A DNA stretch of 42,404 nt from Rhizobium bangladeshense (GCF_001662075.1 NZ_LYPL01000025.1:1-42404); one strand, 5' to 3'. Numbered from the stretch's first letter, positions 1-8,186 are shown. The notes: generated by a model not told the origin, from the sequence alone. Translations and numbers: made by a program.

Positions 1-127
1 CCGAGATCTCGTCGAACGGGTTCATCGACATCTTCACATTGGCAAGCTCGACACCCGAACCATCCGGCTTCACACGGATCTTCACGTTGTAGTCGACAAC
101 CCGTTTGACGGGCACGAGAATCTTCAT
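1..127 (-). CDS. etfB: Electron transfer flavoprotein beta subunit, N-terminal part (cut by window edge)
   Basis: The first 42 codons of EtfB are visible; the rest lies left of the window. The protein opens MKILVPVKRVVDYNVKIRV and continues with a KMSMNPFDEI segment, the typical start of housekeeping alphaproteobacterial EtfB. With EtfA it forms the FAD/AMP-containing heterodimer that carries electrons from acyl-CoA and other dehydrogenases to ETF-ubiquinone oxidoreductase. The ATG is preceded by a good ribosome-binding site (AGGAAGGACC). A sigma70-like promoter lies about 150 bases upstream, so the gene probably has its own start of transcription although the rhomboid gene upstream points the same way. 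etfA is expected just outside the window; that is inference. Confidence 0.9.
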   Translation of the reverse strand, partial: MKILVPVKRVVDYNVKIRVKPDGSGVELANVKMSMNPFDEIS

Positions 128-277
128 GGGGGTCCTTCCTTCAAGAAAACTGGCTTCAGCGAGCTTTTAAGGAAAATGCGCGCTCACACGCCGCTTCGAT
201 TGTCGAATGGCGACATGGATACGCGTTTTTCCCCCAAATACAACGCTTGCATGACGCAGGCAGGGGATTGCTTCGGC

Positions 278-305
278 AATATATGGACGTTTACGTGCAC
301 GTCAA
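278..305 (-). promoter_or_regulatory. Candidate sigma70 promoter of etfB
   Basis: On the minus strand TTGACG (300-305) is followed after 16 bases by TATATT (278-283), close to the vegetative consensus. It lies between the rhomboid stop codon and the etfB start and would give a leader of about 145 bases. A weaker second candidate, TTGTAT-N16-TATCCA, lies at 216-243. Pattern match by eye only. Confidence 0.5.
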
Positions 306-313
306 TATATCTG

Positions 314-1102
314 TCAACGCCGGTCACGGCCCCAGGGAAGACGCTCGATCCGCCCGTCCGTGCCGGCCGCAACGGCCGTACCGATGCCGGTTTCGTTCCT
401 CACGGCGCGCGGCGTGACGATTTCCCGATCGAAGAGCGGTACGCCGCGACGACGCAGCGCCAGGATTAAAACAGCGCCAGCAAGAATGCCGCCGACATGG
501 GCGCCCCAGGAGACGTCGGCATCGGGCGCAAACGCCAGCATGAAGAACTGCTGGCCGATCCACAAAAGCAGCGGCACGAAGGCCGGCAGGGGCAAGGGCA
601 CACGGAAGAACACCAGCACCCAGACCCTGACGCGCGGATGGAGCATGACATAAGCGGCAACCACCCCGGAGATCGCACCCGAGGCGCCGACCAGCGGCGC
701 TTCCGGCGTCGTCGTCAGCAAGCCGTGGCAAAGCGCGCCGGCGGCCGAGCAGAGGAGGTAGAAGACCAGGAAGCGCATATGCCCCATCGCATCCTCGACA
801 TTGTCGCCGAAGACCCAGAGGAAGACCATGTTGGAGGCCAGATGCCAGAAGCCCGAATGCACGAAGGCATAGGTGAGATAGGTCAACGGCTCCGGCACGA
901 TGTCCAATCCCTCAGCCAACTGCGCCTGCCCGAAGGCGATCGCCGGGATGTAGCCGAGGCCGACCGTCGTTGCCTGGGCAGCCTGTTCGCTCTCGAGGCT
1001 GGTAAAGAGCCAAACTGCAACATTCAGCGCCATCAAGGCCAGCGTCACCCACTGGACCTTGATATGTTTCAGCGTATTGGCGTCGTGAAGTGGTATGAAC
1101 AT
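314..1102 (-). CDS. Rhomboid family intramembrane serine protease
   Basis: A 262-residue polytopic membrane protein. The rhomboid signature is complete: GASGAISG with the catalytic serine at about residue 141, the AHVGG histidine at about residue 202 as its partner, and the HSGFWHLASN segment (residues 82-91) whose His and Asn form the oxyanion region. Rhomboids cleave membrane-anchored substrates within or next to their transmembrane segment; the substrate here is unknown. I chose the ATG at 1102 (MFIPLHD), which follows a G-rich ribosome-binding site; the reading frame stays open upstream to 1159. It lies 32 bases after the cobalamin adenosyltransferase gene and may be cotranscribed with it. 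Confidence 0.88.
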   Translation of the reverse strand: MFIPLHDANTLKHIKVQWVTLALMALNVAVWLFTSLESEQAAQATTVGLGYIPAIAFGQAQLAEGLDIVPEPLTYLTYAFVHSGFWHLASNMVFLWVFGDNVEDAMGHMRFLVFYLLCSAAGALCHGLLTTTPEAPLVGASGAISGVVAAYVMLHPRVRVWVLVFFRVPLPLPAFVPLLLWIGQQFFMLAFAPDADVSWGAHVGGILAGAVLILALRRRGVPLFDREIVTPRAVRNETGIGTAVAAGTDGRIERLPWGRDRR

Positions 1103-1134
1103 CAAGGCCCCCCGGCAATCTGATCGCGGCAAAC

Positions 1135-1713
1135 CTATCTGTTTTTTCCCGGAACCCAAAGCACATCCGCACGACCTTGGTCATTTGCATGGCGGGCCGC
1201 GACGAAAAGGAAATCCGAAAGCCGGTTGATATATTTCATCGCGGCCCCGCCGACGATTTCGCCTTCCATGCGCGCCAGCGTCACCATCAGCCGCTCGGCC
1301 CGCCGCGCAATCGTGCGGGCCAGATGCAGATACGCGGCGGCCGGGCTGCCGCCCGGCAGGATGAATGACGTCAGCGGACGGAGGTGGGCGTTTAGTCGAT
1401 CGATATCGCGCTCGATACGCTCGACCTGCGTCTCGACGATCCGCAGCGGCTCGCAGGCCGGCGGTTCGCCAGTGTCGGGCGTGGCGAGATCGGCGCCGAG
1501 GTCGAAGAGATCGTTCTGGATCGACATCAGCATCGTGTCGAGGTCGACCAAGTCTGTCGTGTAAAGCCGCGCCAGGCCGATCGCGGAATTGGCCTCGTCG
1601 ATCGTGCCATAGGCTTCGACGCGCAGATCGTCCTTCCGGCGGCGCGGGCCGGAAGCCAGGCCTGTCGTGCCGTCGTCGCCGGTCTTCGTGTAGATCTTGT
1701 TGAGTTTCACCAT
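1135..1713 (-). CDS. PduO-type cob(I)alamin adenosyltransferase
   Basis: A 192-residue protein of the PduO/MMAB ATP:cob(I)alamin adenosyltransferase family. It transfers the 5'-deoxyadenosyl group of ATP to reduced cobalamin to make adenosylcobalamin. Family motifs are visible: the N-terminal ATP-binding TKTGDDGTTGL (residues 9-19), the RRAERL helix, and the C-terminal INRLSDFLFVAAR segment. Length and start (MVKLNKIYTKTGDDG) fit the family closely. This is the PduO fold, not the CobA/BtuR fold used in corrinoid biosynthesis, so I give no cob symbol. The neighbouring HIG1, rhomboid and etfB genes do not form an obvious pathway with it. Confidence 0.92.
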   Translation of the reverse strand: MVKLNKIYTKTGDDGTTGLASGPRRRKDDLRVEAYGTIDEANSAIGLARLYTTDLVDLDTMLMSIQNDLFDLGADLATPDTGEPPACEPLRIVETQVERIERDIDRLNAHLRPLTSFILPGGSPAAAYLHLARTIARRAERLMVTLARMEGEIVGGAAMKYINRLSDFLFVAARHANDQGRADVLWVPGKNR

Positions 1714-2127
1714 GCTGCACCGCCCGTTGGCGGGAGGGCGGTCGCGCTCACTGGTTTTGCCTCATCAAGTCGGTTCAGGCCGGTGCCGACATCGTTGATT
1801 GCGCTGGCGGACAGCGTCCCTGACACGGGTGTATACGCCGTGAGTGGTTTCTTCAACCCACCCCACCCTCCGTCATGCTCGGGCTTGACCCAAGCATCCA
1901 CACCGCATCCATCAGCAGCTACGGGGATGGATCCTCGGGTCAAGCCCGAGGATGACGGAGGGTGGGGTTGGGCTTCTGCGCCCAAGTCCTTGGGCGCGGG
2001 AGTACGTCGGATTTTGTTATTCACCGCGCGGACGCGCGGTGGCTGGATTGCTGTGACGAGCACAGGAATGAGGGAGTTCGAGGAGGCGAAAGTACCCATA
2101 TTTACTCCTCTATCGTTAGGTCAGTCC
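1714..2127. other. 414-base intergenic region without a convincing gene
   Basis: Lies between the HIG1 gene and the cobalamin adenosyltransferase gene. The only clear structure is the large inverted repeat at 1861-1967. Open frames crossing it on both strands are products of the repeat and of GC-rich composition; none has a ribosome-binding site or recognisable protein. Confidence 0.6.
1861..1967. repeat. Large palindromic intergenic repeat (REP-like, two 40-base arms)
   Basis: Two 40-base arms (1861-1900 and 1928-1967) are reverse complements at 37 of 40 positions, separated by 27 bases. The right arm holds a second, perfect palindrome at 1931-1953 (nine-base arms around TCAAG); the left arm holds a degraded version of it. 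The CTCGGGCTTGACCC-type core resembles short palindromic elements found dispersed between genes in rhizobial and other alphaproteobacterial chromosomes. It could fold into a long hairpin in RNA and may stabilise or end the HIG1 transcript. Confidence 0.75.
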
Positions 2128-2331
2128 TCAGGTCGGGCGGCCGCCGCCGGTGATCCAGAGCGTCAGCATGATCAGGATGACGGCGACTGCCTGCAGCAGG
2201 ACGCGAAGCTGCATCAGTTTGTTTGAAAGATTGGCGTCGCCGCCCTTCATCATGTTGAAGAGGCCGCGGATCAGCACGAGCGCGACGACGCCCATGACGA
2301 TGACCGCAAGGATATAGGTGATTGTGGACAT
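2128..2331 (-). CDS. HIG1-domain twin-transmembrane protein
   Basis: A 67-residue protein with two transmembrane helices (about residues 5-23 and 41-61) joined by a short positively charged loop. The loop and second helix, MKGGDANLSNKLMQLRV followed by LLQ, match the HIG1 (hypoxia-induced gene 1) signature. Mitochondrial relatives are cytochrome c oxidase assembly or supercomplex factors; by analogy a respiratory-complex role is plausible, but the sequence does not show it. It starts 18 bases after the SDR stop codon, so the two may be cotranscribed. Confidence 0.8.
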   Translation of the reverse strand: MSTITYILAVIVMGVVALVLIRGLFNMMKGGDANLSNKLMQLRVLLQAVAVILIMLTLWITGGGRPT

Positions 2332-2349
2332 GGCATTCAGCTTTCTCAG

Positions 2350-3183
2350 TCAGTCCGTCCAGCGCATCAGGCGGTAGAAGAGGTCCGCCGGAAGCAGCCG
2401 CTTCAGGAACATGCCCTGTTTAGCCGGAATCGTTACGGGATAATGTGGCCTTGGATTTTTCGAGTTCAATGCGTGTTTCAATACCGAATAGACCGCCTCG
2501 GGGCCAAGTTTATGACGATTGACCGGCCCCGAACCGTCGAGTCTCGCCAATTGCCTGATATAATCGGCCGCGTGCGGCGAGTTCTCGACATCGATGTTTT
2601 CCTTGATCTTTGCGAGCGCATTGGCGGTAAAACGCGTGGCGATCGGCCCGGGCTCGATCAGGCTCACATGGATGCCGCTGCCGTGCAGCTCCATGCGCAA
2701 GGTGATGCTGAGGCCCTCGAGCGCGAATTTGGAGGCGGTGTAGGCGCCGCGATAGCGATAGGGGACGACGCCGAGAATGGACGAACATTGGACGATCCGG
2801 CCCTGCCCATGTTTGCGCATCGTGGGGATGACCTGCCGCGTCAGTTCGTGCCAGCCGAAGAAATTCGCTTCGAACTGGGCGCGCAGCGCTGCCGTCGAAA
2901 GATCCTCGACGGCGCCTGGCTGGCCATAGGCGCCGTTGTTGAAGAGCGCGTCGATACGGCCGCCGCTGCGTTTCAAGACGGTATCGACCAGCTCGGAGAT
3001 CGTCTCGATCCTGGCATAGTCCATCAAGAAGGCTTCAATGCCGTCGGCTTCCAGACCCGGCAGATCATCCGTTTTGCGCACCGTCGCAAAGACGTGCCAG
3101 CCATCGGCTTTCAGCGCCCGGGCGCAATGCGCGCCGATGCCGGAGGAGCAGCCGGTGACGACGATTGTGCGCTCTCCCGCCAT
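2350..3183 (-). CDS. Short-chain dehydrogenase/reductase (SDR) family oxidoreductase
   Basis: A 277-residue classical SDR. Visible motifs are the N-terminal nucleotide-binding TGCSSGIG (residues 9-16), the NNGAYG segment that replaces the usual NNAG, the catalytic serine in CSSILG, the YTASK catalytic pair, and EPGPIATRF after it. It should carry out an NAD(P)-dependent oxidation or reduction of an alcohol or ketone; the substrate is not predictable. The longer C-terminal part (VTIPAKQGMFLKRLLP onwards) resembles SDRs acting on lipids or retinol-like molecules. I chose the ATG at 3183, with AGGAA seven bases upstream, over an upstream in-frame start at 3279. It is divergent from the YihY gene. 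Confidence 0.88.
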   Translation of the reverse strand: MAGERTIVVTGCSSGIGAHCARALKADGWHVFATVRKTDDLPGLEADGIEAFLMDYARIETISELVDTVLKRSGGRIDALFNNGAYGQPGAVEDLSTAALRAQFEANFFGWHELTRQVIPTMRKHGQGRIVQCSSILGVVPYRYRGAYTASKFALEGLSITLRMELHGSGIHVSLIEPGPIATRFTANALAKIKENIDVENSPHAADYIRQLARLDGSGPVNRHKLGPEAVYSVLKHALNSKNPRPHYPVTIPAKQGMFLKRLLPADLFYRLMRWTD

Positions 3184-3238
3184 GGAATGATTCCTGTACA
3201 AAATGGGCCTCGTTTCCCATATTCGGCCAGAGGATACA

Positions 3239-4183
3239 ATGTGGAAAGCCGGAGACGGAATGCGGAAGGTGCTGCGCACGATCTACGACGTGGTCTATGA
3301 CGCGATCTGTCACATGGTCGAGGACGACGGATTTGCGATGGCAAGCCACGTCGCGCTGTCGAGCCTGCTTGCGGTTTTCCCGTTCCTGATCTTCGGTACC
3401 GCGCTTGCGAGCTTCCTCGGCGCCGATCAGTTTTCCTCCACCGCCATCCATCTGATCTTCGACACCTGGCCAGAAGCGATCGCCAAGCCGCTGGCCGACC
3501 AGGTGCTGCAGGTCCTGACCATTCAGCGCGGCGGGCTGCTGACGATCTCGGTGCTGGCGGCCGCCTATTTCGCATCGAACGGCGTGGAAGCGCTGCGCAT
3601 CTCGCTCAATCGTGCCTACCGGGTGCAGGAAACCCGGGCGTGGTATTTCACCCGCCTGGCCAGCCTTGGCTACGTGCTGATCGCGGTGATCATCTTCGCC
3701 GCGATCAGCATTCTGCTGGTGGCGGTGCCGTTGGCGCTCGATTACGCCAGGAATTGGTTTCCGCTGTTTGCCGATACGCTCGGCATCGTCTTCAGCTGGC
3801 GCATTTACGGCACGCTTGTCGTGCTGACCGTCGGCCTGCTGGTCATGCATCTCTGGCTGCCGGCCGGCAAGCGGCGGGTTTTCGACGTTATTCCGGGGGT
3901 CTTGCTGACGCTGCTTCTCTGGCTCGCCGGCGCGCTGATCTTTGCCTATTATCTGGCGACCTTCGCCAATTATACCGCAACTTATGCCGGTCTCGCCTCG
4001 GTGATGATCGTGCTGATCTTTCTCTACATGGTCGGCGCCATCTTCATTATCGGCGCCGAGATCAATGCGGCGCTGATCAAGTTCCGCGTCTTCCGGATGT
4101 TCTCGCATACGCTTTCCGTCGTCGGTCGAGAGCGTGTCGAACGGCGCTCAAAGCCTGACAAGGCGGCGAATGTCGGCCCCTGA
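3239..4183 (+). CDS. YihY/BrkB family inner-membrane protein
   Basis: A 314-residue membrane protein of the YihY/virulence factor BrkB family, with about six hydrophobic segments and the family pattern of an N-terminal MASHVALSSLLAVFPFLI helix. Despite older annotations the family is not ribonuclease BN. Its function is unsettled, with transporter-like roles proposed. The ATG at 3239 has AGAGG five bases upstream; starts at 3203 and 3260 are also in frame. Its start is 55 bases from the divergent SDR start. Its last 36 bases overlap the 3' end of gluQRS on the other strand. Confidence 0.85.
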   Translation: MWKAGDGMRKVLRTIYDVVYDAICHMVEDDGFAMASHVALSSLLAVFPFLIFGTALASFLGADQFSSTAIHLIFDTWPEAIAKPLADQVLQVLTIQRGGLLTISVLAAAYFASNGVEALRISLNRAYRVQETRAWYFTRLASLGYVLIAVIIFAAISILLVAVPLALDYARNWFPLFADTLGIVFSWRIYGTLVVLTVGLLVMHLWLPAGKRRVFDVIPGVLLTLLLWLAGALIFAYYLATFANYTATYAGLASVMIVLIFLYMVGAIFIIGAEINAALIKFRVFRMFSHTLSVVGRERVERRSKPDKAANVGP

Positions 4184-5029
4184 CATGCCCCGGGCACGTA
4201 ATTCGGCAAGCCCGCTGTCACCTTCGCTTTTCGAAAGCTTGCGGCCATCGGCGTCAAGAATGAGACGATGATGGTGATAGAGGGGCTGTGGCAGGCCGAG
4301 CAGCACCTGCAGCAGCCGGTGCACTGACGTGGCGTGGAAAAGGTCGAGCCCACGCACGACATGGGTGACGCCCTGCAGGGCATCATCGACGACTACCGAC
4401 AGATGGTAGCTCGAAGGAGCATCCGAGCGGGACAGGATGACATCTCCCCAGACGCCAGGTTCGGCGGCGATCTCGCCTGTCCTGCCGTCGCCGGTTTCCG
4501 TCCAGAACAGCAGTTCGCCGATCAGGTCGAGCGCCTTGCGCATGTCGAGCCGCCAGGCATGTTTTTTCCCGGAGGAAAGGATCTCCCGCCATTCGGTTTC
4601 CGGCCGCTCGCGATCAATCGGCGGATAATGCGGCGTGCCATCGGGATCACGCGGCCAGGATTGGCCCGTTGCCTCATAGGCGGCGACACGCGCCTTCACT
4701 TCGCCGCGCGTCAGGAAGGCCGGATAGACCAGGCTACCTTCGATCAGCGCATGCAGCGCCGCCTGGTACTCCGGAAAATGCTCCGACTGGCGCCGCACCG
4801 GACTTTCCCAGTCGATTCCAAGCCAGTCGAGGTCCCGGAGGATGCCGGCCTCGAATTCAGGGGTGCAGCGGGCCTGGTCGATATCCTCAATGCGCAGCAG
4901 CAGGCGGCCATGCAAGGCTTCGGCCATGTCGCGGTTCAAAAAGGCCGAAAGTGCATGGCCGAGATGCAGCGATCCGTTAGGGCTCGGCGCAAAACGAAAG
5001 ACAGGTTTTTGACGCTCGCTCGTGGTCAT
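4148..5029 (-). CDS. gluQRS: Glutamyl-Q tRNA(Asp) synthetase
   Basis: A 293-residue class I aminoacyl-tRNA-synthetase paralogue lacking an anticodon-binding domain. GluQRS attaches glutamate to the queuosine base at position 34 of tRNA-Asp. The HIGH-type motif appears as HLGH (residues 22-25) after the RFAPSPNGSLH leader, and the KMSKS-type motif as KLSKS near the C-terminus. The segment VYPAFLTRGEV replaces the cysteine-bearing zinc site seen in the E. coli enzyme, so this form probably binds no zinc there. I chose the ATG at 5029; a GTG at 5044 is in frame. It is divergent from the glycosylase gene with 47 bases between starts. Confidence 0.93.
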   Translation of the reverse strand: MTTSERQKPVFRFAPSPNGSLHLGHALSAFLNRDMAEALHGRLLLRIEDIDQARCTPEFEAGILRDLDWLGIDWESPVRRQSEHFPEYQAALHALIEGSLVYPAFLTRGEVKARVAAYEATGQSWPRDPDGTPHYPPIDRERPETEWREILSSGKKHAWRLDMRKALDLIGELLFWTETGDGRTGEIAAEPGVWGDVILSRSDAPSSYHLSVVVDDALQGVTHVVRGLDLFHATSVHRLLQVLLGLPQPLYHHHRLILDADGRKLSKSEGDSGLAELRARGMSGADIRRLVRL

Positions 5030-5076
5030 GCTTTCTTCTGCCACGGATTTTGGTTTTGAACCACTGGGAGGACGCG

Positions 5077-5721
5077 GTGCAGATCATTCGCAACGACGAT
5101 GACGTCAGCCTGGGGCTCGAAGCGCTGCTTCGCCTCGATCCGCGCCTTGCACCGATCGCCGCGGATGTGGGCCCCCTTCCGCTGCGGCTGCGCGAAGCCG
5201 GTTTTGCCGGCCTTGCCCATATCATCGTATCGCAAATGGTCTCGCGCGCCAGCGCCGAGGCGATCTGGCGGCGCATGCTCCCGGCGGATGGCCCGCTGAC
5301 GGCGGAAGCTTACCTGCTGCTTCACCCCGACGCATGGCGGGAATTCGGCCTGTCGCGCGCCAAGGCCGAAACGCTGACGCGGATCGCTGAAGCGGTTGCC
5401 TCCGGCCGCCTCGATCTTTCCGGGCTCTGCCTGAAGCCGCCGGGCGAAGCGCTTGGCGAACTGACGGGGCTGAAGGGCGTCGGTCCGTGGACGGCGGAGG
5501 TCTATCTGATGTTCTGCGGCGGCCATGCCGATGTCTTTCCGGCCGGCGATGTCGCGCTGCAGAATGCCGTCGGCGCCGCGTTCGGACTTGCAGCGCGGCC
5601 GCAAGCGAAGGCGCTTGCCAAGCTTTCGCAGGTCTGGTCGCCGTGGCGCTCGGTGGCAGCCCGGCTTTTCTGGGCCTATTACGCCACGAAGATGCGACGT
5701 GACATGGTGCCGGTCGGCTGA
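5077..5721 (+). CDS. AlkA-like DNA-3-methyladenine glycosylase (HhH-GPD)
   Basis: A 214-residue HhH-GPD base-excision repair protein that should remove alkylated purines from DNA. The helix-hairpin-helix LKGVGPWTAEVYL is followed by the Gly/Pro-rich loop and the catalytic aspartate in PAGDVALQNAVG. It lacks the N-terminal domain of E. coli AlkA and so matches the short, single-domain alphaproteobacterial form. The start is taken as the GTG at 5077, preceded by GGGAG at a good distance; a TTG at 5050 is in frame but has no ribosome-binding site. The GTG start and close head-to-head arrangement with gluQRS are notable. Confidence 0.87.
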   Translation: MQIIRNDDDVSLGLEALLRLDPRLAPIAADVGPLPLRLREAGFAGLAHIIVSQMVSRASAEAIWRRMLPADGPLTAEAYLLLHPDAWREFGLSRAKAETLTRIAEAVASGRLDLSGLCLKPPGEALGELTGLKGVGPWTAEVYLMFCGGHADVFPAGDVALQNAVGAAFGLAARPQAKALAKLSQVWSPWRSVAARLFWAYYATKMRRDMVPVG

Positions 5722-5832
5722 TCGGCCACACTCTTTAAATTGCCTTTATCCTCTGAATTTATTGGACTTCACAATCCTGTAACAACCGGCCTAATATACA
5801 GGTGCAGATGCCGAATCGATCAGGAGAGTCCC

Positions 5833-6390
5833 TTGACGATTGCAGTCTCCCCGCAGGCCCTGCCGGCGCTCGTTCTGAACGCTGACTACCGGCCGCTGAG
5901 TTATTACCCCTTGTCGCTTTGGTCCTGGCAGGACGCGATCAAGGCGGTATTTCTCGACCGTGTGAATATCATCGCAGAGTATGAACACTCGGTTTCCTCG
6001 CCGAGCTTTTCGATGCGGCTTCCGAGTGTCGTGTGCCTGAAGACTTACGTTCAGCCATCCCGCAATCCTGCTTTCACCCGGTTCAACGTCTTCCTGCGCG
6101 ATCGGTTCGAGTGCCAGTATTGCGGCTCTCATGACGACCTGACCTTCGACCACGTCATCCCGCGCGCCCATGGCGGCGAGACGACCTGGGAGAATGTCGT
6201 GGCGGCCTGCTCGCCCTGCAATCTGCGCAAGGGCAGCAAGCTGCCGAAGCAGGCAGGCATGTTCCCGGCGCAGAAGCCCTATCAGCCGACGGTGCAGGAC
6301 CTGCACAACAACGGTCGGCTGTTCCCGCCGAATTACCTGCATGACAGCTGGCTCGACTATCTCTACTGGGATACCGAACTGCAGCCCTGA
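5833..6390 (+). CDS. HNH endonuclease family protein
   Basis: A 185-residue protein with a central HNH nuclease domain: a CQYC zinc knuckle, then DHVIPRAHGG with the catalytic histidine, ENVV with the asparagine, and CSPCNLRKG as the second zinc knuckle. The N-terminal 75 residues (LVLNADYRPLSYYPLSLWS onwards) are characteristic of the widespread alphaproteobacterial chromosomal HNH family, whose role is not established; DNA repair is more likely than restriction because no methylase is nearby. The start is a TTG at 5833 with AGGAGA five bases upstream. An ATG at 5740 would add 31 residues not typical of the family. Confidence 0.87.
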   Translation: MTIAVSPQALPALVLNADYRPLSYYPLSLWSWQDAIKAVFLDRVNIIAEYEHSVSSPSFSMRLPSVVCLKTYVQPSRNPAFTRFNVFLRDRFECQYCGSHDDLTFDHVIPRAHGGETTWENVVAACSPCNLRKGSKLPKQAGMFPAQKPYQPTVQDLHNNGRLFPPNYLHDSWLDYLYWDTELQP

Positions 6391-6501
6391 CCGCGCCCGT
6401 TTACAGCGCGTCGCATCGATTGGGGTCCCCAGGCCGCGGTTCGGCTCTTTGCTTTCATGTCGTTATCAGCGGCGCGTCGCGCATGGGCGCGGCGACATGC
6501 G

Positions 6502-7017
6502 TCAAGCGGCTTTGCGAACGCCGGTGAAGGCGAGGGCCGCAAGCAGGATCCCGGCAATCACGTTCCAGCCGGCAAAAGACAGGCCGAACACCCTGAGCGC
6601 CGCATCGGTGCAGGATGGACCCTTGATCGTATTGAGTTCGCTGAGCAGATCGCCGGCATTGGTGGTCATGCTGCTTGCTGTGGTCGAGCAGGTGGCAGGG
6701 CCTGGCCAGAAGTGCCATTCGACGCCGGCGTGATAGACGCCCATGCCTGCGGTGACCAGCATCAGCATACCGGCTGCAAGAATCATTGCGCGGGAAATCC
6801 AGTTCGGCAGACCCGCGAGCTCGCAGATCGCAGCGAGAATGGCGATCGGAATTGCGTAGTAATAGGGCTGGCGCTGCAGCAGGCACAGTGCGCAGGGAAT
6901 ATAGCCGCCGATATACTGGAAGCCGAGGGCGGCGCCGACCGCCGTCGCCATGCCGATAGCGAGCAATATGGAATAGATGAAGCCGGGACGGGCGAGCGGC
7001 GAGGCGGTGGCAGTCAT
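6502..7017 (-). CDS. dsbB: Disulfide bond formation protein B family
   Basis: A 171-residue inner-membrane protein with four transmembrane helices. The first redox pair is CALC (Cys42 and Cys45) after GGYIP; the second is Cys110 and Cys136 in the second periplasmic loop. This is the full DsbB arrangement for reoxidising a DsbA-type thiol oxidase and passing the electrons to quinone. No dsbA is present in the window. The ATG at 7017 has GGAG seven bases upstream. It follows the YqaA-family gene with a 24-base gap, so the two probably share a transcript. Confidence 0.9.
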   Translation of the reverse strand: MTATASPLARPGFIYSILLAIGMATAVGAALGFQYIGGYIPCALCLLQRQPYYYAIPIAILAAICELAGLPNWISRAMILAAGMLMLVTAGMGVYHAGVEWHFWPGPATCSTTASSMTTNAGDLLSELNTIKGPSCTDAALRVFGLSFAGWNVIAGILLAALAFTGVRKAA

Positions 7018-7041
7018 GGCGGAGCTCCGCGAAAGTTTGGT

Positions 7042-7632
7042 CTAGTGAGCGAAAGAGCGGTAGCCGAAATATAGCACAATTGCCGCAGCGGCACCGATGC
7101 CCACGAGCTGGCCGAGGCGCTTCTCGATGAAGTCACGGATCGGCTCGCCGTAGCGGCGCAGCAGCCAGGCGAGGAAGAGGAAACGCGCGCCGCGGGCAAT
7201 AATCGCCGAAACGATGAAAAGGCCCAGATTGACGTGAATGACGCCGGACAGGATGGTGACGATCTTGATCGGCGGCAGATGCGCAAGACCTGACGTGACG
7301 AGCAGCAGCAGGATCCACTCGTAGGTGACATAGGCCTTCATCTGCTCGAAGGCATCAAGTTTGCCGTAGAATTCGAGAACTGGCCGCGCCACCGTCTCAT
7401 AGGCGTAAAAGCCGAGCGCCCAGCCGGCGATGCCGCCGAGCACGGAGGCGACGGTCGCAACCAGCGCGTAGCGATAGGAGCGTTCCGGTTTGGCGAGCGC
7501 CATCGGCAGGAAAAGCACATCGGCGGGGACGAGAAAGACGGAGCTTTCGACGAAGGCGATGACGGCGAGCCAGACTTCGGCCGATTTGCGCGCGGCCAGA
7601 GACATGGTCCAGTCGTAAAGTCTGCGGAGCAT
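7042..7632 (-). CDS. YqaA family (DedA-like) membrane protein
   Basis: A 196-residue polytopic protein of the YqaA branch of the SNARE-associated/DedA superfamily. The FVESSVFLVPADVLFLPMA segment with its membrane-embedded Glu and Pro, and a later GLAHLPPIK, are typical. DedA relatives act in lipid-carrier flipping and in membrane homeostasis; the specific role of YqaA proteins is unknown. A strong ribosome-binding site (AGGAAGGGAACGGA) precedes the ATG at 7632. It lies directly upstream of dsbB. Confidence 0.85.
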   Translation of the reverse strand: MLRRLYDWTMSLAARKSAEVWLAVIAFVESSVFLVPADVLFLPMALAKPERSYRYALVATVASVLGGIAGWALGFYAYETVARPVLEFYGKLDAFEQMKAYVTYEWILLLLVTSGLAHLPPIKIVTILSGVIHVNLGLFIVSAIIARGARFLFLAWLLRRYGEPIRDFIEKRLGQLVGIGAAAAIVLYFGYRSFAH

Positions 7633-7828
7633 TCCGTTCCCTTCCTGTTGCGGTGCAAAAGAGCTTTAGGGGCCGTGCGCGGCCCTGTAAATGCTTGGCC
7701 GTGTCCTTCGTGCCACCCGCCGCCTAAAAATTTCGTGATGCGGGCATCGATGCCTCTCCCAAGATTTCATGGGATGGCGAATCGGCCATTGTGAGGCAGG
7801 CTGGTTTGAGGGCGATGTGCAGGGTGGC

Positions 7829-8119
7829 ATGAGGATGTTCAAAGTGATCGAAGGCGGCCGCGCTCAGGCCGTGCAGATGGATGACGGGCTCGGAGCGGGA
7901 CAGGGACCGAGCAGAGACGATGTGCTTGGGGAAGCGGCCCGAAGGCTGAACGAAAGCGGTTATCATCTGTCCCGCGTTCGGGAATTCGCGACCGGCGTGC
8001 CGATGCTGGCGTCTCTGAAATACCTGTCGCTGCAGATCGATTTCGCAGCCGAAACGCTGTCGCGGCTCGATCCGATCCCGGAGGATTTCCGTTCCGACGG
8101 CTATTGGCCGGCAGGCTGA
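7829..8119 (+). CDS. Small hypothetical protein
   Basis: A 96-residue soluble protein that I do not assign to a family. It has no signal peptide or membrane segment. The middle is an amphipathic helical stretch (DDVLGEAARRLNESGYHL) followed by FATGVPMLASLKYLSLQIDFA and an acidic, proline-containing end. The start is placed at the ATG at 7829, after AGGGTGGC; ATGs at 7769 and 7835 are possible. It converges on the antiporter gene, whose stop is 67 bases away. Codon use looks like that of neighbouring genes, so I believe it is real, probably a rhizobial conserved hypothetical. Confidence 0.6.
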   Translation: MRMFKVIEGGRAQAVQMDDGLGAGQGPSRDDVLGEAARRLNESGYHLSRVREFATGVPMLASLKYLSLQIDFAAETLSRLDPIPEDFRSDGYWPAG

Positions 8120-8186
8120 CAGCATCGCACAACGCAACGGGTTTGCAGATAGGTCTGTTTGGCGCCTGAACTCCGGTGTCCACGGG

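Noticed and set aside
5762..5797. TTGGAC and TAATAT before the HNH gene as a promoter
   Set aside because: The spacing is 24 bases, too long for sigma70; only the -10-like box is good.
5833..6390. The HNH nuclease as part of a restriction or defence system
   Set aside because: No methylase, helicase or specificity subunit is nearby, and the N-terminal part matches a chromosomal housekeeping-type HNH family.
7743..7754. GGCATCGATGCC palindrome before the small gene at 7829
   Set aside because: A lone 12-base palindrome without a second copy or a promoter nearby; likely chance.
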